Shown: positions 35,047 to 42,597 of the stretch, in pieces
Position numbering within the stretch: the stretch's first letter is position 1
Layout of the letters: every line of letters starts with the position of its first letter
DNA from: Planctomycetota bacterium
Lineage (GTDB): Bacteria; Planctomycetota; UBA1135; UBA2386
Direction of reading: 5' to 3'
NCBI GenBank assembly: GCA_028281765.1
Contig: JANQJF010000101.1
Location: 1 to 47,849 of the forward strand
Length of the DNA: 47,849 nt
Program-made: the position numbers and the translations under genes
The notes under the pieces: generated by a model
Seen by the model: only the letters and a program-made list of their open reading frames with translations
Told to the model about the DNA's origin: nothing
Database searches by the model: none

Positions 35047-35898
35047 TCACTGGTCCGAAAAGGCCGCCGCGAAGCTGTCGACTGCGATCGCGAGTTCCTT
35101 CTGTATCGACTCCACAGCGTCGCCGTCTAGGCCCAGAACCTCCATCGAATCGGATGCTTCAGGTCCTGGAGCTCCCAGGACCGGCGTTGCGTGTGCGTGG
35201 GCCAACGAATTGGCCAGACAGACGGCATGGCACGCGCGCTGGATCGAGGCGTCGGAGGTGGTGGTCTGCGACGGGGCGTGGTGATACAGGACCGATTGCA
35301 CGAGAATCTCCGGGAGTCCCCAATGCTGCGCGATGATGCCGCCCACTTCGGCATGGGTCACGCCCAGGACTTCGCTCTCGATCTCAACCCACGGCGCACC
35401 GCTGGACTGCTTCGCGACCTCTATCGTGCGTATCCATTCCGGGGGGATGGAGTCGGCGAGAATCGAGCGGCCGATGTCGTGGATCAGCGCGGCCGTCGCA
35501 GCCTCCTGAGGGACGTCCTGGCACTGGGCTCTCAACAGGTCTGCTGCCGCTGAGGCAACGACCGCGTGGCGCCAGCACGACTCCTGGTCTTCGCCAAAGA
35601 CGCGAACTCCGGGACCGTACGCTGCGCGCGCGACGGAACTAAGAGCAAGGGACATCACCGATCCGCGCCCCACCCGAATCACCGCGTCTTTCACGGTTGC
35701 GATCTCGCGTGCACCGTAGCGCGCAGAATTGGCCAGGATCAGCAGGCGAGTGGCGAGTGCGGGATCCGATTCGAATACCCCCGTCACGTCCTCCACCCGC
35801 CAACTCGGATCGAACAGAATCGTGAGCAGGCGACTAGCCGTTCGAGGAAGCGGTGTGACTTTCTGAGCGGCACGCGCAACGGTATCCAGGTCGAGCAC
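35047..35898 (-). CDS. HDOD-domain protein
   Basis: A 283-residue protein with an HDOD domain, a non-catalytic relative of the HD phosphohydrolases found in signalling proteins. Typical segments are LPRTASRLLTILFDP near the start, DPALATRLLILANSARYG, and AALIHDIGRSILADS. HIDIG-like residues (HDIGR) are retained; the pattern after it includes YHHAPS. There is no other domain. GGGAG lies before the GTG start. It is convergent with rpoC and divergent from the CheR-type gene. Third codon positions look less GC-rich than in rpoC. Function in this organism is unknown; a role in motility or surface signalling is suggested by the neighbours. Confidence 0.87.
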   Translation of the reverse strand: MLDLDTVARAAQKVTPLPRTASRLLTILFDPSWRVEDVTGVFESDPALATRLLILANSARYGAREIATVKDAVIRVGRGSVMSLALSSVARAAYGPGVRVFGEDQESCWRHAVVASAAADLLRAQCQDVPQEAATAALIHDIGRSILADSIPPEWIRTIEVAKQSSGAPWVEIESEVLGVTHAEVGGIIAQHWGLPEILVQSVLYHHAPSQTTTSDASIQRACHAVCLANSLAHAHATPVLGAPGPEASDSMEVLGLDGDAVESIQKELAIAVDSFAAAFSDQ

Positions 35899-36097
35899 TC
35901 GTCTTCTCCCTCTGGCTGCAGGCGCTGCGCGGGTGTCCGATTCACCGGCGCACTCACATGAGTCTCATCAATCTCTTTCACAGCGGATGATACTCGGACG
36001 CAGAGGAAATCTCTACCGGGAGCGCCTGGGTGCCCCACGGGTCGGAGAGGATCGGGAATTTCACATCTCAACTCTGCACGCTAGCCTTGGAACTGAC

Positions 36098-36919
36098 TTG
36101 CCGATCGACCAGCCACAATTCGAGTTCGTTCGGGACCTCGTGCGCGAGGTGTCCGCGATCGTCCTGGGCCCTGGCAAGGAGTATCTAGTTGACTCGCGGA
36201 TGACGCCTCTTGCCCGTGAATTGGGGTACGCTGGCGTGGGGGACCTGCTCGACGAGCTTCGAGCTACTCGGAAACCAGCGCTGGTCGAACTCGTGGTGGA
36301 CGCCATGACGACCAACGAGACCAGTTTTCTGCGAGACCTCCACCCGTTCGTAGCCCTGCGGGAGAGCATTCTGCCTGCGCTGATCGAAGCGCGGGGCGGC
36401 GTGCGCAAGCTCAGCATCTGGTCGGCCGCCAGCTCTACTGGGCAAGAGGCGTACACCATCGCGATGACGATCGCATCGGAGTTCCCTGAGCTCGAGAGCT
36501 GGGATGTCAGGATACTCGCCACGGACCTCTCTGATCGAGTGCTCAAGAAGGCACGCGAGGGCTACTACTCGCAAATCGAAGTCAACCGTGGGCTGCCACC
36601 GGATCTACTGTCGAGGTACTTCCGCAAGGAAGGAGTCGGATGGCGATTGGATTCCGCAATCCGACAGCGTGTGGAGTTTCGGAAACTCAATCTGATCGAG
36701 CGTTGGCCGCTCCTTCCGCGGATGGATGTGGTCTTCCTCCGCAATGTGCTCATCTACTTCGACTCCGACACGAAGTCGCAGATCCTGGCAAATGTCTACG
36801 AGCGCATGGCGGATGATGGCTACCTGTTCCTCGGCGCGGCGGAGACGACGTTCGAGATCGCGGACCAGTTCGGACGAGTCGACCTCGGCGCCATGGCCTG
36901 TTTTCGGCCACGTGCCTAA
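36098..36919 (+). CDS. CheR-type protein methyltransferase
   Basis: A SAM-dependent methyltransferase of the CheR family, which in chemotaxis methylates glutamates of receptor proteins. The N-terminal helical domain begins QPQFEFVRDLVREVSA. The SAM-binding motif is LSIWSAASSTGQEAYTIAM, where the usual form is WSAGCSTGEEPYS-like. Later blocks are VRILATDLSDRVLKKAREG, MDVVFLRNVLIYFD and GYLFLGAAET. The start is uncertain. TTG 36098 gives 273 residues, matching the family; ATG 35987 or GTG 35933 would add residues with no family resemblance. No receptor, CheB or CheA gene is in the window. Confidence 0.88.
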   Translation: MPIDQPQFEFVRDLVREVSAIVLGPGKEYLVDSRMTPLARELGYAGVGDLLDELRATRKPALVELVVDAMTTNETSFLRDLHPFVALRESILPALIEARGGVRKLSIWSAASSTGQEAYTIAMTIASEFPELESWDVRILATDLSDRVLKKAREGYYSQIEVNRGLPPDLLSRYFRKEGVGWRLDSAIRQRVEFRKLNLIERWPLLPRMDVVFLRNVLIYFDSDTKSQILANVYERMADDGYLFLGAAETTFEIADQFGRVDLGAMACFRPRA

Positions 36920-36997
36920 GGCCACAACAATCGATCATCCTGAGGTGCGCTGAGTCAATCGAGATGCCGAGGAGTTCGACACGAGCGGCTCGAGCTC

Positions 36998-38074
36998 TCA
37001 CCGCAACTGCGCGAACCCGGCCGGGACCGCTTCGCGAATCCGCGCCAGCGTCTTCATCCCGATCCCCGGCACCTCGAGCAGCTCGAGGTCGGTCGCGATG
37101 CGGATCCCGTCGATCGAGTCGAGGTCGCGAAGGATCAGTTCGCGCGCCGCGTTGCGACGGATACCCAACACGTCGCACAGCTGCTCGGCGTCGAGCGACG
37201 CGTCGATCTCAGCGCATGTCGAGGTCGAATGCGGCTCCGAGATGATCTCGAGTTCGTCGAGCTCCGGGACGTCGTCGGCTTCCTCGGTGCGCGCGATCGA
37301 GTCGAGCAGCATCGCCGTGTTCACGGTCGCACGCAGCTCGAGGTCGCGGTTCGTGCCGGTCGTGAAGCAGAACGTCGCGTCGTCGAGTTCGTAGATGCGC
37401 TGGAACAGCCTCCGCACCTGCTCACTGAGGGCTTCCCGCAGGTCGTCTTCGCTGACGAGCTCCGCCTGCGCGAGCGCTTGCCCGATCGGACCGTCGCTCG
37501 GCGCGAAGTCGACGAGGAACTGCTTGAGTCGCTCGGGGCAGAGCCGGTCCCTCGCGACGAGGATGTTGCCGAGCAGCTGGTTCGGCAGCGGTGTGTCGCT
37601 CGCGGCGTGCACGACCGCGCCGTCGAGGAACTCGAGCAGGAAGCACTCGCCGTGACGCGCGCGGATTTTCAGCGTGCCGGTCTGTTCGCGTTCGGCGAGG
37701 ACGGCGAGGAGGTCGGCGAGCGGTAGCGTCGCGGTCGTGCCGCGGAGCCGTTCGACCTCATGGCTCTCGTCGGTCTTCGGCTTCACGGTGACCGGCGTGC
37801 GCTGGATCCCGATCGTCGATTCGAGCTCAGCCGCCGAATCGCGGATCTGCGCGACGTGCCACCCGAGTTCGTCGAGCGCTCCGACCGCGTCCGGGATCGA
37901 CACCGAGCCGCCGTTCTGGATGAACGCCTGCTTGAGGCGCACGAAGATGCCGTCGATCTGCTGTCCGCGGTTCTCCATCTCGAGGATGAGGCGGAACGTG
38001 TGGACCTGCGAATCGGGACTCAGCTGGATCATCTTCGCGAAACCTCCGTGGGCAACGACGCTTCGAGTACGCAT
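36998..38074 (-). CDS. DUF4388 (PATAN-like) protein with C-terminal helix-hairpin-helix
   Basis: A 358-residue cytoplasmic protein. After about 110 residues without a known domain comes a DUF4388/PATAN-type region (about 110-240): GTTATLPLADLLAVLAERE, TGTLKIRARHGECFLLEFLDG and FQRIYELDDATFCF. The C terminus has a helix-hairpin-helix motif, LLEVPGIGMKTLARI (residues 333-347), usually DNA-binding. PATAN-type domains in other phyla occur in regulators of type IV pilus motility. GGGAGG lies seven bases before the ATG at 38074. It follows the HAMP protein gene by 70 bases, last in the minus-strand pilin block. Domain calls are from motif recognition. Confidence 0.8.
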   Translation of the reverse strand: MRTRSVVAHGGFAKMIQLSPDSQVHTFRLILEMENRGQQIDGIFVRLKQAFIQNGGSVSIPDAVGALDELGWHVAQIRDSAAELESTIGIQRTPVTVKPKTDESHEVERLRGTTATLPLADLLAVLAEREQTGTLKIRARHGECFLLEFLDGAVVHAASDTPLPNQLLGNILVARDRLCPERLKQFLVDFAPSDGPIGQALAQAELVSEDDLREALSEQVRRLFQRIYELDDATFCFTTGTNRDLELRATVNTAMLLDSIARTEEADDVPELDELEIISEPHSTSTCAEIDASLDAEQLCDVLGIRRNAARELILRDLDSIDGIRIATDLELLEVPGIGMKTLARIREAVPAGFAQLR

Positions 38075-38144
38075 CGGAGCCTCCCAGCGAACGACTGAAA
38101 CGCGGCGGGAACACCCGATGGCGCGGGCCGCTCGCGCATCGAGC

Positions 38145-38630
38145 TCAGTTCGCGGCGTCGACGTGTTCGTCGGCTTCGGCCGTCGATGGCGTCGCGGCCT
38201 TCGACAGCTCGGGATTCGACGCCGCGTTCTCCTCGACCCAGTCGAGGAAGTCGTTGAGTTCGTCCGCGACGTCACGGAGGTAGTCACCCTTGCGAATCCG
38301 CGCTCGGCACGACAGGTCGCCGTTGCGGACGGCCTTCATGGTCTCCCGGATTCGATAGCTCGGGCCGGCGATCTTGTGCGAGATCTTCAGCGCCAAGAAC
38401 AAGATCGTGCCGATCGCGATCGCCACGAGGCCGACGATGCTCAGCATCGTCGGAGAGATCGTGGGGGTGTCGATGCCGAGCGCGCGAGACTCCGCGTCCA
38501 GCTGTCCGCACACGACGCCCAAGAACAGGGCGACGATTGCGATCGTCAGGCTCAGCGGCCATGCGATCGCGACGATGACCGGGCCTTGGAACGGCTTGTC
38601 GACCATCAACTTCTTGCGGCGATTCTGCAT
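38145..38630 (-). CDS. Stand-alone HAMP-domain membrane protein
   Basis: A 161-residue protein with two membrane segments, about residues 18-42 and 64-83. The C-terminal cytoplasmic part is HAMP-like: KISHKIAGPSYRIRETMKAV followed by RNGDLSCRARIRKGDYL and a coiled-coil segment (DELNDFLDWVEENA). No kinase, cyclase or receptor output follows. HAMP normally converts a membrane signal into a helix rotation for a downstream module, so here the partner must be another protein or dimer. It lies 54 bases after the PilX-like gene. The C-terminal 20 residues are acidic. Confidence 0.8.
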   Translation of the reverse strand: MQNRRKKLMVDKPFQGPVIVAIAWPLSLTIAIVALFLGVVCGQLDAESRALGIDTPTISPTMLSIVGLVAIAIGTILFLALKISHKIAGPSYRIRETMKAVRNGDLSCRARIRKGDYLRDVADELNDFLDWVEENAASNPELSKAATPSTAEADEHVDAAN

Positions 38631-38684
38631 GGCTCCTCGTCCTCGAAGTCTGGATCGGAATCCGGCCGGCCCGGCCTTGATCGG

Positions 38685-40970
38685 CTACTGGATCGCGAAC
38701 CCGCGCCGCACGAACAGCTTGCCGTTGTTGTCGAGGGTCACGAGGTCGTTCATGACGTCCGGGTCGTAGCTCAGGACCTGAACGCCCATTGGCACCGACG
38801 TGTAGTCGGAGTCGTCCTCGAGGTAGACGCCGCGGCCGGCCACGACGCTACCGTGGACGAACTGCACGTTGCCCAGGGTGTTGCGCATCGTGAAGGTCGA
38901 CATCGTGTAGACCATGCCGCTGATGTTCACCGGGCCGGTCAGGTCGACGACAGCGTCCTCCGTGATCAGCGCGGGGACGTCTTCGTCGGTGTCGAAGTTC
39001 TCGTACGTCGGTGCGATGTCCACCGTCGACGGATTCCGGTCGGCGTCGTCGTACTCGCTCGGGTAGCCGGTCGGATACGTGGCCTGGTTCGACGCGACGA
39101 AGCTCGTCATGTCGGCCGCGTTGAGGTTCAGCGCGGTTTCGATCTCGACGGTGTACGACGTGTCCGTGCCGTCGGCGAACCGGATCACGAGGGCTCCCGT
39201 GATGTGGATGCCGTTCGGGATGACGTGGATGCCGTCGGCCGGGGCCGGCGCGGGTCCGGCCGAAGCGGACGATGCGCCGCCGCTGCTGGCCGAGCTGACG
39301 GCGCCGCCGCCGCTGCTGCCGCCGGACGAGCTGCCGCTGCCGGAGCCGCTGCCGGAGGAGCCGACGCCGCCGCCACTCGAGCTGCTGCCCGCGCCGACGC
39401 CACCGCCGCTCGAGCTGCTGCTGCCCGCGCCGACGCCGCCGCCGCTCGAGCTGCTGCCGGAGCCGCCGCCGCCACTCGAGCTACTGCCCGAGCCGCCACC
39501 GCTACCCGAGCCGCTGCCCGATGCCGAGCTGGCCGCGATCGGCGCGCCGCTCGAACCGGATCCGCCGTCGTCGTCGTCGGTCCCCGGGTTCGGATCCACC
39601 GCGACGATGCGCGGGTTCGGTCCCTCCGTCGTCGGATCGATCTGCAAGACGATGATCCCCTCGAGCGCTTCCCCGGCCGCGTTCGCCGCGTTCATGGCTG
39701 CGGTGAACGAGGTCAGGTCCGTGAACACCTGACCGGCACCGGCGGTCGCCGCAGCTTCGAAGCGGTCGACGTCGAGCAACTCGTCGGTCCCGCCGACGGT
39801 CGTGTACGCCGGTACTTCTTCGGTCGTGTTCGCGAGGCGCGAGTTCAGCTCGTCGATCGAGCCGTGGACGTACGTCGATGCGGTGGCGCCGGTGAGCTCG
39901 GCCAGCCGAGTCGTCGGGTCGCTGTAGTATCGCGCGACTCCGTTCGCCTGGACGTTGCCGTAGACGTGGAGCCCCGTGGTGCCGCCGACGGCGGGCGGGA
40001 CCAGGACTTCGATCGAACCCGAGCTCGAGGCCGCCGAAGACGCGGAGCCGGCGCTGCTGCCCGAGCCGGAGCCACTGCCGGAACCCGAGCCCGATCCGCT
40101 GCCGGACCCGGAACTGGAGCCGCCGCCGCCCGAGCTGCTGCCCGAACCGCCGACACCGCCGCCGGAGCTGCTGCTCGAACCGCCGACACCGCCGCCGCCG
40201 GAGCTGCTGCTCGAACCGCCGCCACCGCCAACGGAGCTGCTGCCGGAGCCGCTCGATCCGCTGCCCGATCCCGAGCTGCTGCCGGAACCGGAGCCGCTGC
40301 CCGACGACCCGACGGGAAGCGCGCTGGAGCCGGAGCTACCGGCATCTTCGTCGTCATCGTCGTCGTCGCCGCCTCCGATCACGACCGCGGCGGACGCGAA
40401 CACGACGTCACCGGTGCGCGCTTGCGTGTACCCGTCGGCTTCGGTCGAACCCGTCGGGACGCGCGGCGAGATGAGCACGCCGGTCAAGTCGTCATCCAGG
40501 TCGAACCCGTACCACGCGACCAGCGAGCGAGAGGCGGCCGCGGTGTCGGCGCGTGACTCCACGCGCAGCTCGTCCCAAGGTTCCGTCGGGTTTCCGCGGT
40601 CGGCGAACATCACCGGGTTGCCGTTGTTGCTGTAGTGCAGCGTCAGCTGGAACTGCCGGACGAAGCCCTGGTCGTCCTGGTACTCCTCGACCGCACCGAC
40701 GTAGCTCGAAGACGCGCTGTCGGCGGTGTACGACGCCGTGTCGCGCACCGCGTAGAGCTGATCGGCTTCCAGGCGCACGAAGTTGTACTGGAGGCCGGTC
40801 TCCGCCACGTAGAGCAGCGTCGTCTCCAGGCTGTCGCGCACCGTTGCGTTGCTCGCGCTGCGCGTCGAAATGAGCATGGACGTCGCGAGTGCGCCGACCA
40901 CGATCGTGATCAACATCGCGGTCACCAGAGCGAAACCGCTCTCCTCGCCGTGTCTCGGTAGCTGTTTCAT
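38685..40970 (-). CDS. PilX-like pilus assembly protein with two Gly/Ser-rich inserts
   Basis: A 761-residue protein. It opens with the type IV pilus accessory segment ESGFALVTAMLITIVVGALA, one hydrophobic helix typical of PilX-type proteins. Residues about 60-190 and the last 190 residues are ordinary folded sequence. Two long low-complexity inserts occur at residues 200-317 and 462-570. Each begins with a run of Asp (DDDDDDED and DDDD) and continues with Gly/Ser repeats. After each comes a related strand pattern, GLHVYGNVQ and GIHVIPNGIHITG. The gene starts with one base of overlap on the pilin-like gene upstream (TGATG). The protein is expected outside the cytoplasm with the N-terminal helix in the membrane. 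Function of the inserts is unknown. Confidence 0.82.
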   Translation of the reverse strand: MKQLPRHGEESGFALVTAMLITIVVGALATSMLISTRSASNATVRDSLETTLLYVAETGLQYNFVRLEADQLYAVRDTASYTADSASSSYVGAVEEYQDDQGFVRQFQLTLHYSNNGNPVMFADRGNPTEPWDELRVESRADTAAASRSLVAWYGFDLDDDLTGVLISPRVPTGSTEADGYTQARTGDVVFASAAVVIGGGDDDDDDEDAGSSGSSALPVGSSGSGSGSGSSSGSGSGSSGSGSSSVGGGGGSSSSSGGGGVGGSSSSSGGGVGGSGSSSGGGGSSSGSGSGSGSGSGSGSGSGSSAGSASSAASSSGSIEVLVPPAVGGTTGLHVYGNVQANGVARYYSDPTTRLAELTGATASTYVHGSIDELNSRLANTTEEVPAYTTVGGTDELLDVDRFEAAATAGAGQVFTDLTSFTAAMNAANAAGEALEGIIVLQIDPTTEGPNPRIVAVDPNPGTDDDDGGSGSSGAPIAASSASGSGSGSGGGSGSSSSGGGGSGSSSSGGGVGAGSSSSSGGGVGAGSSSSGGGVGSSGSGSGSGSSSGGSSGGGAVSSASSGGASSASAGPAPAPADGIHVIPNGIHITGALVIRFADGTDTSYTVEIETALNLNAADMTSFVASNQATYPTGYPSEYDDADRNPSTVDIAPTYENFDTDEDVPALITEDAVVDLTGPVNISGMVYTMSTFTMRNTLGNVQFVHGSVVAGRGVYLEDDSDYTSVPMGVQVLSYDPDVMNDLVTLDNNGKLFVRRGFAIQ
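39261..39587 (-). repeat. Gly/Ser-coding repeat tract 2
   Basis: Low-complexity DNA coding for residues 462-570 of the PilX-like protein. Units such as GCCGCCGCTCGAGCTGCTG recur with small changes, encoding SSSSGGG-type blocks. Such repeats can expand or contract by slippage in multiples of three without breaking the frame. Confidence 0.9.
40020..40373 (-). repeat. Gly/Ser-coding repeat tract 1
   Basis: Low-complexity DNA coding for residues 200-317 of the PilX-like protein, with repeated units such as GAGCTGCTGCTCGAACCGCC. It resembles tract 2 in layout: an Asp run first, then Ser/Gly blocks, then a run of GSGSGS. Confidence 0.9.
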
Positions 40971-41545
40971 CAGTTGCGTTGGTGAATGGTCATCGAAGCG
41001 GTTTCCGAGCGGGCCTCGCCGCCCGCACGCGTAATCTCGGCCGTGAGCGCGATCACGACGGTTTCATCGGTGGGTGTCGTCACGGAGAACGCCGAGATTC
41101 CCGTGGCGATCGTGGCCGTGCGCATGTCCCCGGCGGTGACCTCGAAGTCACGCATCAGCGTCGTGCCGTCGAGGCGGTAGGTGACCGGCAGCGAATACGT
41201 GCCGTCCGACTGCATGCGATTGAACTGCACCGAGCTGGCGCCGACGGACCAGTCGCTTTCGAGTCGCGAGTTGCCGTTCCGGTCCTCGCCGTCGTCGAGC
41301 ACGCCGTTGGAGTTGCTGTCTTCTCCGGTTCGGCTGCTGACCCTCAGCTCGTCCGCGACGCGGCGGGTGGTGTTGCGGAGCTTCTCCATGATGACCGCTT
41401 GGCCGCGCACCTCGGTCTCCAGGTTCTGCCCGCTCTGCACGAGTGACAAGGCGGCGAACACGAGGATCGGGAGCACCGACCCGGTGATGACCAACTCGAG
41501 CAGCGTGAAGCCCGCGCTCGAGGCCTGCCGTGTCTCGTCGATCAC
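40970..41545 (-). CDS. Type IV pilin-like protein (PilW/PilJ type)
   Basis: A 191-residue minor pilin-like protein. The prepilin segment SSAGFTLLELVITGSVLPIL (G12/F13 cleavage, Glu at mature position 5) is followed by a long helix and a soluble domain. Residues 76-87 (DSNSNGVLDDGE) fit an EF-hand loop: Asp, Asn, Asn at positions 1, 3 and 5, Gly at 6, Glu at 12. The GTG start at 41545 overlaps the previous gene's stop as GTGA. It is probably a pilus or pseudopilus tip component, by analogy with PilW, PilV and PilX operons. Confidence 0.85.
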   Translation of the reverse strand: MIDETRQASSAGFTLLELVITGSVLPILVFAALSLVQSGQNLETEVRGQAVIMEKLRNTTRRVADELRVSSRTGEDSNSNGVLDDGEDRNGNSRLESDWSVGASSVQFNRMQSDGTYSLPVTYRLDGTTLMRDFEVTAGDMRTATIATGISAFSVTTPTDETVVIALTAEITRAGGEARSETASMTIHQRN

Positions 41546-42477
41546 TGCTCGACCTCCACCTCGACCGAGAACGTTTCGCTGGTCTCGGTGTGGAACACCA
41601 CCGTGATCGTCTCGTTGTCGAGGTCGACGCCCGTGTCCCATTCGTCGCACGCGACGAACTGGAGACCCTCGATCGAGTTGTCCCCGGGCGTCAGCGAGAA
41701 CGTCTCGGTCTCGATCCACTGACCGACCGCGACGGCTTGGCCGGGTTGGTAGAACGATCGAGTGCCATTGACCGTCATCTCGGTGATGGCGGCGGGAACG
41801 TCGGAGAGCACCGTGACGCCGACGACGTGCAGGGACGATGCGACACCGGAGACTTCGAAGCCGAACGCGACGCTGCCACCGTCGGCGGTCGCCTTCGTCG
41901 CGCTCAGCGACACCGCGGCCTCTTCGGCTTCCGAATCGTCGTCCTCGCGGACGTGCTTGCGGTGCCACTCCTGGTCGACTTCGCCGCGCGCGATGACGGA
42001 CGGCCAAGTGATCGTCTGCTGGCCGCGCGGTCCGATCCAGGTCACGGTCGTGACCAGGTAGGCCGCCTGCAGATCCGAGGCGCTCAGGTTCGTGTCCGTC
42101 GTGTCCCCGTCACCGTTGAGATCGAGCGGCGGCTGGATCTTCGTCTCGTCGAGGATCACCTGGCGGTGGACGCGCAGGCTGTCGGAGTTCGTGATCCCGT
42201 CGTACGACTGCTTCTCTTCCAGAGCGGCGGTCGCGGTCACGAAGTCGCTCGCGATCGCCTCGCGGAACTCCTCGATGGCCGTCGTGATCTCCACGTTGGC
42301 CGCGATCCTGGCGCGCGTGTCCGCCGACATCCTCGTGCTCGAGATGATCGCGCCGACGTAGGACAGCAGCCCGATGACGATCGTCGATGCCGCCAGCGCC
42401 AGCTCGATCGTCGCGAATCCGGATTCGCCGTTGCTCGCTGCTTCCGGCGATGTGCTCGCCGCGTGTGAGTTGACCAC
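41542..42477 (-). CDS. Type IV pilin-like protein (PilV type)
   Basis: A 311-residue minor pilin-like protein. The prepilin segment is ESGFATIELALAASTIVIGL (G20/F21, Glu at mature position 5). A second Ca-loop-like stretch, DLNGDGDTTDTN (residues 119-130), lies in the soluble part. The C-terminal third is beta-rich, with an immunoglobulin-like look. The GTG start has a strong AAGGGGGAGC before it. It heads a tightly overlapping set with the PilW-type and PilX-type genes. No pilin assembly ATPase or prepilin peptidase gene is nearby. Confidence 0.84.
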   Translation of the reverse strand: MVNSHAASTSPEAASNGESGFATIELALAASTIVIGLLSYVGAIISSTRMSADTRARIAANVEITTAIEEFREAIASDFVTATAALEEKQSYDGITNSDSLRVHRQVILDETKIQPPLDLNGDGDTTDTNLSASDLQAAYLVTTVTWIGPRGQQTITWPSVIARGEVDQEWHRKHVREDDDSEAEEAAVSLSATKATADGGSVAFGFEVSGVASSLHVVGVTVLSDVPAAITEMTVNGTRSFYQPGQAVAVGQWIETETFSLTPGDNSIEGLQFVACDEWDTGVDLDNETITVVFHTETSETFSVEVEVEQ

Positions 42478-42497
42478 GCTCCCCCTTTGCTCCCCTG

Positions 42498-42516
42498 CTG
42501 TCGAAAGAGTCGACAG
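42498..42516. promoter_or_regulatory. Inverted repeat upstream of the pilin operon
   Basis: CTGTCGA (42498-42504) and TCGACAG (42510-42516) are perfect inverted copies with a five-base spacer. A third TCGACAG lies at 42540-42546. The site is 20 bases upstream of the PilV-type start and could be an operator or a leader hairpin. Confidence 0.45.
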
Positions 42517-42597
42517 CCACAGGCCGACTATCGGAATCTTCGACAGTTCCCTTGAGCGGTATCCGGGGAAGTGGCGAAAATCCGAGTCAGCGCGGCG

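Noticed and set aside
35933..36097. N-terminal extension of the CheR-type protein
   Set aside because: The translated extension has no CheR resemblance and no clear ribosome-binding site, though it cannot be fully excluded.
39261..40373. Regular repeats that could suggest a CRISPR array
   Set aside because: The repeats are in frame within one protein, have no unique spacers and code for Gly/Ser blocks.
42498..42516. CTGTCGA-TCGACAG as a LexA site
   Set aside because: Spacing and core differ from known LexA boxes and no SOS gene follows.
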